Shown: piece after piece, positions 45,999 through 53,833 of the stretch
Position numbering within the stretch: the stretch's first letter is position 1
How the letters are laid out: every line of letters begins with the position of its first letter
Source of the DNA: QUBU01 sp014337915
GTDB taxonomy: Bacteria > Pseudomonadota > Gammaproteobacteria > Steroidobacterales > GCA-2729495
Length of the DNA: 64,000 bases
Direction: 5' to 3'
Assembly: GCA_030263395.1 (NCBI GenBank)
Contig: SZOW01000014.1
Location: 5,629 to 69,628 of the forward strand
Notes under the pieces: generated by a model
What the model was told of the DNA's origin: nothing
Database searches by the model: none
The model's input: only the letters and a program-made list of their open reading frames with translations
Program-made: the position numbers and the translations under genes

Positions 45999-46777
45999 GG
46001 TTCTGCCTGCAGCAGGGCCGCGGCCTCGGCAGCCAGTTCATCGAGGCGCGCGCCCAATTGCTGCGCGGTCCGGGGCAGGTCGGCCATGGCGAAACCGGGC
46101 GGAACCTGCCAGGGCTCGCCCACCACGATCGCCACCCGGCTGAACGGCAGGGGCAGCAGGAACTCGTCCCAGCTGGACCAGCGCTTGCAGGGCCGGGCGG
46201 CGTAGGCCATCGGTATCACGGGCACCCCCGCCATCTTCGCCACCAGCACAGCGCCGGGCTTGAACTCGTGGCGGGGACCCTTGGGGCCGTCGGCGGTCAG
46301 CACCAGCGAGCGCCGGTCGCGGTGCACCACGTTGTACATGTCGCGCAGCGCCTCGCCGGAAGCGCGGGTCGAGGAACCGCGCAGGGGTTCCATGCCCCAG
46401 GCGCGGATCATCGCCGCCGGCACCTCGCCGCTCACCGAGGGACTGGTGAGGATGGCGACGGGCATGCCGGCGCGCGCCTGGCGCCGGAGCAGCCAGGCGC
46501 AGAACACGTGCATCTGGTGCCAGTAGACGATGACGGCGGGGTTCCCGGCCTGGCGTGCCGCCTCCAGGTGCTCGGCGCCGCGGATCACCCTGACACGGCA
46601 GGTCGACCAGATCAGCCCGAGGACCAGCCGGATCACCGCCACCAGCAACCCATACCAGAGGCGCCGGCCGGCCGACATGCGCCGCTGGGAACGCACCGGG
46701 ATCCCGGACGGGCGAAAGCGCCGGGCGCGCTGGCTCGGGGCGTACTCTCGCGGCTCCTGCTCGGGTTCGCTCGACAT
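45995..46777 (-). CDS. Lysophospholipid acyltransferase-like protein, DUF374 family
   Basis: 260 residues. An N-terminal helix (LWYGLLVAVIRLVLGLIWS) anchors it. The acyltransferase signatures are VIVYWHQMHVF (histidine motif of the HxxxxD type is altered, as in DUF374) and LTADGPKGPRHEFKPGAV, the DUF374 hallmark. DUF374 proteins are thought to acylate lipid A or other lipids at the inner membrane. An upstream in-frame ATG (46816) would add 13 basic residues. It is cotranscribed with the methyltransferase. Confidence 0.85.
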   Translation of the reverse strand: MSSEPEQEPREYAPSQRARRFRPSGIPVRSQRRMSAGRRLWYGLLVAVIRLVLGLIWSTCRVRVIRGAEHLEAARQAGNPAVIVYWHQMHVFCAWLLRRQARAGMPVAILTSPSVSGEVPAAMIRAWGMEPLRGSSTRASGEALRDMYNVVHRDRRSLVLTADGPKGPRHEFKPGAVLVAKMAGVPVIPMAYAARPCKRWSSWDEFLLPLPFSRVAIVVGEPWQVPPGFAMADLPRTAQQLGARLDELAAEAAALLQAEP

Positions 46778-46937
46778 GCAACGGGGAAAAGTCCTGCGGC
46801 CGCGGGATTGTCGCATACCCCACCCCGGCGGATGCAGGCCGCTGGTTCCCGGCGGGCGATTGGCTGACTAGAATGGCAACGTCTCACTTCTGGCTGGGCG
46901 CAACCGGACCTGGCCGCAGCAAAGCGACCCCGAGCGC

Positions 46938-48263
46938 ATGACCGCCACCGCCACCGACCTTCGCCTGCCGCCCGGGCCGGCGGAGCGCCACACATTGAAT
47001 GCCGACCCGGCGAGCCTGGCGGTCATGACCCGGCTTGCCGCCGAGTACGGCGACCTCTCCTGCGTGTGGTCGGCGGACCGCCCGCATCCGAGCCTGTTCC
47101 TCAACGATCCCGACCATATCCGCCAGGTGCTCGTCGGCAACTACGAAAACTACGTCAAGGGCGTGGGCTTCGAGCGGGTGCGGATGCTGATGGGCAACGG
47201 CATCATCACCAGCGACGGCGAGCACTGGCGCCGCCAGCGCACCCTGATCCAGCCGGGCTTCACCCGCGGCAGCGTGACACGGTTGTCCGGGCGTGTCCTC
47301 GACCACAACCTGGAACTGGTCGAAAGCTGGCGCGGCCTCGCCGACCGTGGCGAAACCCTCAACGTCACCACCGCCATGAGCCATTACGGCCTGGAGGTCA
47401 TCCTGCGGGCCATCTTCAGCGTGGACCTGCCACGGCTGGTGGCCGGCGCCAACCCCTTCGCCTTCCTGGCGCAGGACCCGACCCGCGACATCCGCACCGT
47501 GCTCAAGGTACGCGAGCTGGGCCGCGTGATCCACGATTGCGTCGTCGCCCGGCGCGCCTCCGGCGAGCGGCCCCACGACTTCCTCTCGCTGATGCTCGAT
47601 GCCCGCGACCGCCGGACCGGGGCCGGCATGACGGACGGCGAAATCCTCGACGAACTGAAGACGCTCATCGTCGCCGGCCACGAAACCTCCGCCGGTACGC
47701 TCAACTGGTGCTGGTACCTGCTCTCGCATCACCCGGAGGTCGAGCAGCGCCTGCTGCAGGAGATCCGCAGCGCGCTGCCTGGCGCGGGCTTCAGCTTCGA
47801 GCAGCTGATGGGCCTCGAATACATGGCGCGGGTGCTCAAGGAGACGCTGCGCCTGTACCCGCCGGTCTGGCTCTTCAGCCGCCGCGCGGTCGGGCCGGAC
47901 CGCATCGGCGGCTACGACGTGCCCGCCGGTGCCCACATCTTCATCTCGCCCTACCTGCTGCACCGCAATCCGCGCTTCTGGGAAGACCCGGAGCGCTTCG
48001 ACCCGGACCGCTTCGCCGGCCCGCAGGGCGAGGCGCGCGAAAAGGCTGCCTTCATCCCCTTCTCGGCCGGCGCCCGCCGCTGCGCGGGCGAGTACTTCGC
48101 CTTCGTCGAGATGAACATGCACCTCGCGCTGCTGCTACCCCGCTACCGGCTCAGCTGCGTCGACCAGGCGCCGATGGACATCGATCCGGCCATCAACCTG
48201 CGCAGCCGCTCCGGCATCATGATGGCCGTGGCCCACCGACCCAGGGAAAACCCCGCCCCATGA
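46938..48263 (+). CDS. Cytochrome P450
   Basis: 441 residues. The I-helix oxygen-binding motif is AGHETSAGTL (about 245), the K-helix ExxR is in LKETLRLYPP (about 300), and the haem-binding loop is PFSAGARRCAGEYFA with Cys near 381. It has no membrane anchor. The close 4-bp overlap with a fatty-acyl-AMP ligase carrying a carrier domain suggests it hydroxylates a fatty acid or acyl chain, possibly while bound to that carrier. No dedicated ferredoxin or reductase gene is nearby. Confidence 0.95.
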   Translation: MTATATDLRLPPGPAERHTLNADPASLAVMTRLAAEYGDLSCVWSADRPHPSLFLNDPDHIRQVLVGNYENYVKGVGFERVRMLMGNGIITSDGEHWRRQRTLIQPGFTRGSVTRLSGRVLDHNLELVESWRGLADRGETLNVTTAMSHYGLEVILRAIFSVDLPRLVAGANPFAFLAQDPTRDIRTVLKVRELGRVIHDCVVARRASGERPHDFLSLMLDARDRRTGAGMTDGEILDELKTLIVAGHETSAGTLNWCWYLLSHHPEVEQRLLQEIRSALPGAGFSFEQLMGLEYMARVLKETLRLYPPVWLFSRRAVGPDRIGGYDVPAGAHIFISPYLLHRNPRFWEDPERFDPDRFAGPQGEAREKAAFIPFSAGARRCAGEYFAFVEMNMHLALLLPRYRLSCVDQAPMDIDPAINLRSRSGIMMAVAHRPRENPAP

Positions 48264-50215
48264 AGCTGCCCGACACCCTGACCCAGGCGCTGGATGCGCG
48301 CGCCGGCATGCGCCGCCACATCCACTACATCGCCGGCGAGGAGCAGAAGAGCCAGATGAGCTTCGCTGCCCTGAAGGCCACGGCGCTCGGCGTGCTGCGG
48401 CACTTCCAGGACTTCGGCATGCAGGCCGGGGACGAGCTCATCATCTTCACCAGCAGCAACGAGCAGTTCATCGACAGCTTCTGGGCCTGCCTCTACGGCG
48501 GCATCGTGCCGGTGCCGGTCGCCGTCGGCATCAGCGACGACCATCGCCTGAAGCTGCTGAAGATCTTCCGCCAGCTGCGCCATCCCTGGGTCTACACGGA
48601 GAAGGCCCAGCTCGGCCGCCTGCGGGAGTACGCCGCAGAAGCGGGGCTGCTCGCGGAGTTCGAGGCGCTGAACGCGCGGGCACTGCCGGTGGAGAACCTG
48701 CGCGAGCTCGCCGGTGCCGGCACGCCGCGGCTGGCGAAGCCCGGCGACGTGGCCTTCATCCAGTTCTCCTCCGGGTCCACCAGCGATCCGAAGGGCGTGG
48801 TCCTCACCCATGCCAACGTCATGGCGAACCTGCGCGGCATCACCCGCTGCGCGGCCTTCACCGAAGAGGATGTGAGCCTGTCCTGGATGCCGCTGACCCA
48901 TGACATGGGACTGATCGGCTTCCATCTCTGCATGCTCGCCTCGGGCATCGAGCACACCATCATGGACACGCGGCTGTTCAGCCGCCGGCCGCTGCTGTGG
49001 CTGCAGGAGGCGGCCCAGCGCGGCGCCACCCTGCTCAGCTCGCCGAACTTCGGCTACAAGCATTTCCTGAAGGTGTTCGAGTCGCGCGGCCTGGACGCGA
49101 TCGACCTGTCGCGGGTGCGGCTCATCTTCAACGGCGCCGAGCCGATTTCCGTGCCGCTATGCGAACGCTTCCTCCAGGCCATGGCGCCCTTCGGCCTGCG
49201 CCGCGAGGCGATGTACCCGGTCTACGGCCTCGCCGAGGCCAGCCTCGCGGTGACGTTCCCACCGCCCGGGCGCGCGTACCGCACGGTCACGGTCGACCGC
49301 CGCAGCCTCGGCGCCGGCCAGGCCGTCCGCAGCATCGATGCGGGCCAGCGCGATGCACTGGAGCTGATGCGGCTCGGAAGCGCCGTGGACCATTGCGCCA
49401 TCCGCATCGTCGACGACTCCGGTGCGGTCGTTGCCGGCGGCCATGTCGGGCACATCGAGATCCGCGGCGACAACGTCACCGGCGGCTATCACGGCGGGGT
49501 CAACGCCGAGGCTTTCACCACCGACGGCTGGCTGCGCACCGGCGACCTCGGCTTCGAGGTCGAGGGCGAGCTGGTGGTGACCGGCCGCCACAAGGAACTG
49601 ATCTTTGCCAACGGCGAGAACTGCTATCCGCACGACATCGAGTCGATTGCCGCGGACGGCACCGGCGTCGAGCTGGGCAAGCTGGCCGTGGCCGGCGCGC
49701 GGCGCCCCGGAGCCGACGAAGACGAGCTGCTGGTGTTCCTGCTGCACCGGTCGGCGCTCGCCGATTTCATCCCGCTCGCCAATCGCGTGCGCCGGCGCAT
49801 CACCGAGCAGACCGCGCTGCAGGTGGCGCATCTGCTGCCGGTGAAGAACATCCCCAAGACCACCAGCGGCAAGGTCCAGCGCGGCCTGCTGGCGCGTGCC
49901 TACGAGGAGGGCCAGTTCGACGCCGTTATGCAGGAACTCGACGCCATGCGGCTCGAGCACCACGACCCCTCGGTGGAGACCGAATCCGACATCGTGCAGC
50001 TGCTGCGGCGCATTTTTGCCAGCGTGGTCACCGACCGCCGGGTCGGCGTCGACGACGACTTCTTCGAGATCGGCATCAGTTCCATCGCGCTCGCCCAGAT
50101 CTTCGAGCGCATCGACGAGGAATACCCCGGCCTGCTTGCCATCGAGGACCTGTTCGACAGGACCTCCATCCGCGCCATCGCCGCCTTCCTCGAGGAACGC
50201 CTTACGGAGAGATAG
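48260..50215 (+). CDS. Fatty-acyl-AMP ligase fused to an acyl carrier domain
   Basis: 651 residues. The adenylation domain (about 1-560) shows FIQFSSGSTSDPKGVVLTHA, LSWMPLTHDMGLIGFHLCM typical of FAAL enzymes, YPVYGLAEASLAVTF, the GWLRTGDLGF loop and the C-terminal Lys in KTTSGKVQRGLL. The carrier domain (about 570-645) has the phosphopantetheine Ser in FFEIGISSIALAQIF (about 606). It would activate a fatty acid and load it on its own carrier. It overlaps the P450 stop codon by 4 bp. No thioesterase or synthase follows, so release of the product is unexplained. Confidence 0.92.
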   Translation: MKLPDTLTQALDARAGMRRHIHYIAGEEQKSQMSFAALKATALGVLRHFQDFGMQAGDELIIFTSSNEQFIDSFWACLYGGIVPVPVAVGISDDHRLKLLKIFRQLRHPWVYTEKAQLGRLREYAAEAGLLAEFEALNARALPVENLRELAGAGTPRLAKPGDVAFIQFSSGSTSDPKGVVLTHANVMANLRGITRCAAFTEEDVSLSWMPLTHDMGLIGFHLCMLASGIEHTIMDTRLFSRRPLLWLQEAAQRGATLLSSPNFGYKHFLKVFESRGLDAIDLSRVRLIFNGAEPISVPLCERFLQAMAPFGLRREAMYPVYGLAEASLAVTFPPPGRAYRTVTVDRRSLGAGQAVRSIDAGQRDALELMRLGSAVDHCAIRIVDDSGAVVAGGHVGHIEIRGDNVTGGYHGGVNAEAFTTDGWLRTGDLGFEVEGELVVTGRHKELIFANGENCYPHDIESIAADGTGVELGKLAVAGARRPGADEDELLVFLLHRSALADFIPLANRVRRRITEQTALQVAHLLPVKNIPKTTSGKVQRGLLARAYEEGQFDAVMQELDAMRLEHHDPSVETESDIVQLLRRIFASVVTDRRVGVDDDFFEIGISSIALAQIFERIDEEYPGLLAIEDLFDRTSIRAIAAFLEERLTER

Positions 50216-50281
50216 GGGAGATAAGGGGACAGTTTACTTATCTCCCCAAGGGAGATAAGTAAACTGTCCCCTTATCTCCCC
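50215..50281. repeat. REP-like element: perfect 32-bp inverted repeat, core AAGGGGACAGTTTACT
   Basis: Arms 50215-50246 and 50250-50281 are exact reverse complements around a CAA loop. Each arm is also a smaller hairpin, GGGAGATAA with TTATCTCCC around the core. It fills the whole gap between the convergent stop codons of the FAAL and ATP-grasp genes. The core matches the element at 12149. Confidence 0.85.
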
Positions 50282-51319
50282 TTACCTCTCCCCGTTGAGC
50301 CGCCATTCGGCGCGGTAGTTGAGGCCGAGGCGGACCAGGCGCTGCAGGAGGCCGGCGTAGTCGAGGCCTTCGCTGGCAGCGGATTCGGCGAAGTCCTCGC
50401 CCTGCGCCAGGTTCGGGTTGCAGTTGGCCTCCAGCACCCAGACGCTGCCGTCCGCGCGCATACGGAAATCCATGCGCGCATAGCCGCTCATGTGCAGCGC
50501 CCGGTAGATTCGCTTGGCGAGGCGCCCGATCCGCTCGTGGTCCGCGGCCGTCAGCCCGTTGGCGCGGCCGGTGCGGATGCCATGCTTCTTCTGGTACTTC
50601 AGGTCCCACTTCACCTTGCGCGTGGCGATCCCTGCCATGGCTTCGGGCAGCGTGCCGAAATCCATCTCCCAGACCGGGAAGGTGCTGAGCCGGTCGTTGC
50701 CGCAGACGCCGACATAGAGCTCGCGCCCCTCGATGTACTCCTCCACCAGCGCATCGGTGCGCGTGCTCTCGTGGATGAAATCGATGCGCTCCTTGAGCTT
50801 CGCCCGATCCTCGACGATGGAGGCCTGCGCAATGCCGAGCGAGGCATCCTCGGTAGCCGACTTCACGAACAGCGGGAACTTCAGCTTGCCGGAGAGCCGG
50901 TACGGATGCCCGTGGCGAAAGATGACGAACTGCGGCGTCGGGATCCGGTGCCAGGAGAGGATCTGCTTCGACAGCACCTTGTCCCGCGACAGCATCATGC
51001 CGCGCGGATTGCAGCCGGTGTACGGCTGGCGCATCAGCTCAAGGTAGGCGACGATGTGCTGGTCGTAGGTGATGATCCCCTGGAACTCCTGCAGCAGGTT
51101 GAAGGCCACGTCCGGCTTCCAGTTGGCGACCGCGGCACGCAGGTCGGCAAGGTTGTCGTACAGGCCCAGCATTCGCACCTCGTGGCCGGCGGCCTTGAGC
51201 TGCGTCATGACGTCGTACTCGGTCTTCCACTCGTTGATCTGCTGCTCGGTGTAGCCCTCCAGGCTGTCCGGCGGCACCAGGCTCTCGTGGGTCAGCACCA
51301 GCACGCGCAGTTTCTTCAT
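50282..51319 (-). CDS. ATP-grasp ligase (D-Ala-D-Ala ligase-like)
   Basis: 345 residues. The ATP-grasp fold is visible: FPLFVKSATEDASLGIAQAS, VEEYIEGRELYVGVCG, and the metal-binding end RMDFRMRADGSVWVLEANCN followed by PNLAQGEDFAESA. The N-terminal part (HEVRMLGLYDNL, PDVAFNLLQEFQGI) and peptide-like loops resemble Ddl but without the D-Ala-specific signature, so the substrates are unknown. The start overlaps the zinc-peptidase stop by 4 bp. The coupled pair suggests a ligase and a peptidase acting on the same peptide or amino-acid compound. Confidence 0.85.
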   Translation of the reverse strand: MKKLRVLVLTHESLVPPDSLEGYTEQQINEWKTEYDVMTQLKAAGHEVRMLGLYDNLADLRAAVANWKPDVAFNLLQEFQGIITYDQHIVAYLELMRQPYTGCNPRGMMLSRDKVLSKQILSWHRIPTPQFVIFRHGHPYRLSGKLKFPLFVKSATEDASLGIAQASIVEDRAKLKERIDFIHESTRTDALVEEYIEGRELYVGVCGNDRLSTFPVWEMDFGTLPEAMAGIATRKVKWDLKYQKKHGIRTGRANGLTAADHERIGRLAKRIYRALHMSGYARMDFRMRADGSVWVLEANCNPNLAQGEDFAESAASEGLDYAGLLQRLVRLGLNYRAEWRLNGER

Positions 51320-52452
51320 AGGGTGTACCGCTCGCGGCCACGCCGCACGAAATCGAACACGATGCGCTCGAGCAGCGCGAACAGCTCGCGCTGCGTGACC
51401 CGCAGGGAGCCCACCACCACCAGGTCGAGCTCGCGTGCCCGGCGGATGACCATGCGCAGCACGTGGTGGACCAGGTACGGGTGCAGCTGCGAGCGCCGCA
51501 GCAGCAGCCGGTGCAGCTGCGGCCGCACCTGGCGGATGAAGGTCGCGGCGGGCTGCTGGCCGGGGTTCTCGTAGCGCAGGCCGAACACGCGCAGCAGGCG
51601 GCTGTCGTAGCGGCGGGCATCGCTGCGGTCATCCGCCGCCAGCTTGTCGCGGTAGTGCTGGCGCAGGCTGCGCCGGTTGCCGGTGAGCGGTTCGATCACC
51701 GCGCGCGAACGCACCGGCGGCGGCTCGCCGCGGATCTCCTGCATCAGTTCATCCACGTAGCGCAGCTTGCGCAGCGCGTGCCAGGCCAGGTAGTCGCTGC
51801 GCCAGGTGGAGTTAGGGGCCAGCCACACGGCGAAGGTCTCGGCGAAGTCCTCGGTGGGATGGCTCTGCGCATACCAGTGGCCGAGGTGCATGACGTAGTT
51901 GCGGCTGGTGGTACGCGGCGTGTAGCTGCGCGGATACGGGCGCGAGGCCGGCCCGAAGGCCACCCGCCAGCGCTTGCGCCGCCGCAGCCGGTAGGCGTTG
52001 TCGAGCGCGTGGCCGGTCTCGTGGCGCAGGATGCGCGCCATCCAGCGTGCGTTGCCGCCCTCCACCTCGTGCATCATGCGCCGCTCGAGGCGGGCCAGAC
52101 GCGGGTGCGCCAGGTAGAAGGGAATGGCCACGCCGGGCACGCCGTCCGGGCAGAACCATTCCTCCGCGAGCCAGAAATGCGGCCGGAACAGGAAGCCGCG
52201 GCGCTCCAGCTCCTGGTCGAGGCGCCGCAGGGCCGGCGCCAGCGGGCTCTTCTCCAGCACCAGGCCGAGATCGCGAAAGCGCAGGTCGAGCAGTGCCTCG
52301 TCGTCGAGGCCGGTCCACCACAGGCGTGGCCGGCGGCTGGAAGCGGTCGCCGCCGGGCGGCGCGCCTTGCGGCGGCGCCCGCCGGGAACCCTGCTGCGGC
52401 CCGGTTGCCGGGCCTTCGTCCCGCGTTGCTTCCGTCCCTTGCCCCGTGCCAT
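51316..52452 (-). CDS. Putative zinc metallopeptidase with basic N-terminus
   Basis: 378 residues. The catalytic motif HETGHALDNAYRLRR (HExGH, about 142) and downstream SHPTEDFAETFAVWLAP (a third-ligand-type Glu/Asp region) suit the putative zinc-binding metallo-peptidase family. The first 45 residues are very rich in Arg and Lys and likely disordered. No signal peptide is seen. Coupled to the ATP-grasp gene. Confidence 0.75.
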   Translation of the reverse strand: MARGKGRKQRGTKARQPGRSRVPGGRRRKARRPAATASSRRPRLWWTGLDDEALLDLRFRDLGLVLEKSPLAPALRRLDQELERRGFLFRPHFWLAEEWFCPDGVPGVAIPFYLAHPRLARLERRMMHEVEGGNARWMARILRHETGHALDNAYRLRRRKRWRVAFGPASRPYPRSYTPRTTSRNYVMHLGHWYAQSHPTEDFAETFAVWLAPNSTWRSDYLAWHALRKLRYVDELMQEIRGEPPPVRSRAVIEPLTGNRRSLRQHYRDKLAADDRSDARRYDSRLLRVFGLRYENPGQQPAATFIRQVRPQLHRLLLRRSQLHPYLVHHVLRMVIRRARELDLVVVGSLRVTQRELFALLERIVFDFVRRGRERYTL

Positions 52453-52529
52453 GGCACCATCGCCGCCGATGCTGCGCCGAGTCTAGCAGGGTGGCTGCCA
52501 GACACTGCGCCCGGCTGTCATACTTCGTC

Positions 52530-52928
52530 GTGGCCAGACGCAACCGGAATCCCCTGCGGCTCATCCTCGCCGCCGCGCTCATGCTCGCGCCGCTGCTGAC
52601 GCTTGCGGCTGGCCGGTACTATCTCGCGCGCGACGAGCCGCTCTGCGACACCGCGGGCAAAGTCTGCCTGCTGGCCACGCTCAGCTACGACAGCAACTCA
52701 CGCGAACTCTGGCTGCGCGGGCGCATCGAGCGCGCCGACGGCCCTGGGGTGCTGCGACTGATGCTTTCCGGCACCAGCCGCCCGGGCGAGGTCCACTACA
52801 CGAGCATGGACATCGACATCCGCGGGCGCGCGACCGAGATCGTCGACTTCCACATGATCCCCGACGAGCCGCGGGTCGAGAACTGGCGCCTGGACCGCGT
52901 GGGCTTCACCGCCAGAACCCAGCGCTGA
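52530..52928 (+). CDS. Small exported or membrane-anchored protein, unknown function
   Basis: 132 residues from a GTG start. The N-terminus is a positively charged stretch and a helix (LRLILAAALMLAPLLTLAAG), then a beta-rich domain (LATLSYDSNSRELWLRGRIE, EVHYTSMDIDIRGRATEIVD). No domain recognised. The frame is open further upstream inside the antisense peptidase gene, but this start gives the only plausible export signal. No ribosome-binding site is obvious. Confidence 0.5.
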   Translation: MARRNRNPLRLILAAALMLAPLLTLAAGRYYLARDEPLCDTAGKVCLLATLSYDSNSRELWLRGRIERADGPGVLRLMLSGTSRPGEVHYTSMDIDIRGRATEIVDFHMIPDEPRVENWRLDRVGFTARTQR

Positions 52929-52948
52929 ATAACGGAAGAATTCGTTGT

Positions 52949-52970
52949 GTAGTTGCAACACAGCAACTAC
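52949..52970. other. Inverted repeat in the leader region of the barrel protein gene
   Basis: GTAGTTGC and GCAACTAC pair across AACACA, 21 bp after the previous stop, followed by a T-rich stretch at 52979-52984. It could end transcription of the upstream gene or serve as an operator for the gene at 53128. A TAACAT -10-like box lies at 53020, without a confirmed -35 box. Confidence 0.35.
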
Positions 52971-53127
52971 AACGGGCATTTTTTGCAGTATTACCTGTGG
53001 CTTTTGCACAAAAACCATGTAACATCACGCCGTCGCCTGGTTGTTCCCGCGGCCTGAACGAGCCACAGGGCAGCAGCGCAACGACCCGGCGCCGTTGTTG
53101 TTTTGTGCGAACGAAGGAGTATCCAGA

Positions 53128-53724
53128 ATGAAATATCTCAGCACCGCCGTGTGCGCGGCAGCCGTCCTGGCCGCCGGCCCGGCCCTTGCAGGGGACAACC
53201 CGGCCTGGACCTTTGGCCAGATCGGCTACAGCCAGGCGAGCTCGGGCGACGACACCAGCGACGCTTTCGGCCTGGGCGGCAGCCTCGGCATCGCCGACCT
53301 GTTCCATGTCCAGCTGGACTACCAGAATGGCACCGTCGGCAACGATTTCGGCCCCGACCAGGACTTCGACGGTTACACGGTCACCGCCGGCGTGCACCCG
53401 CATATCGGCGCCGCCACGGATGCCGTGTTCAACGTCACCTACAGCAAGATCAATCTGGACGACACCAACAATGATGTCGACGGCTGGGGCCTCGGCGCCG
53501 GCCTGCGCCACATGCTGACCGACCAGTTCGAGCTCAACGGGATGGTCAACTGGAGCCGCGACAGCATCGATCATGTCTCCAACGGTGACTCCACCGACAT
53601 CTCCTGGACGGTCGGCGGCCGCTACCTGATCACCCCCGCCATCTCGGCCGGCGTCAGCTACACCGACGCTGGTGAAGGTGTCGGCACCATCGACCTGCGC
53701 TACCAGTTCGCCGACCTGTTCTAG
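53128..53724 (+). CDS. Small outer-membrane beta-barrel protein
   Basis: 198 residues. Signal peptide (LSTAVCAAAVLAAGPALA), then alternating aromatic/polar strands (WTFGQIGYSQASS, FHVQLDYQNGTV, SAGVSYTDAGEG) and the terminal aromatic sequence LRYQFADLF typical of barrels inserted by BamA. It resembles OmpW/OprD-like small porins or adhesion proteins. AAGGAG stands before the ATG. Confidence 0.8.
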   Translation: MKYLSTAVCAAAVLAAGPALAGDNPAWTFGQIGYSQASSGDDTSDAFGLGGSLGIADLFHVQLDYQNGTVGNDFGPDQDFDGYTVTAGVHPHIGAATDAVFNVTYSKINLDDTNNDVDGWGLGAGLRHMLTDQFELNGMVNWSRDSIDHVSNGDSTDISWTVGGRYLITPAISAGVSYTDAGEGVGTIDLRYQFADLF

Positions 53725-53757
53725 GTCGCCGGACCACCGCCCGCCTCGGGCGGTTTG

Positions 53758-53797
53758 CGAGAAACCGGACGCCGGCCACGAGGCCGGCGTTCTTTTT
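53758..53797 (+). terminator. Intrinsic terminator after the barrel protein gene
   Basis: Nine-base stem ACGCCGGCC with its complement, loop ACGA, followed by TTCTTTTT. The 33-bp block 53758-53790 recurs with one mismatch at 56788-56820. Confidence 0.85.
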
Positions 53798-53833
53798 CCG
53801 GGTGCCTGCCGGCACTTGCTACACTGCGGCCTG

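Noticed and set aside
50215..50281. Bidirectional intrinsic terminator
   Set aside because: The long palindrome has no T-tract on either side and shares its core with another element, so a repeat is the better call, although it could still stop transcription.
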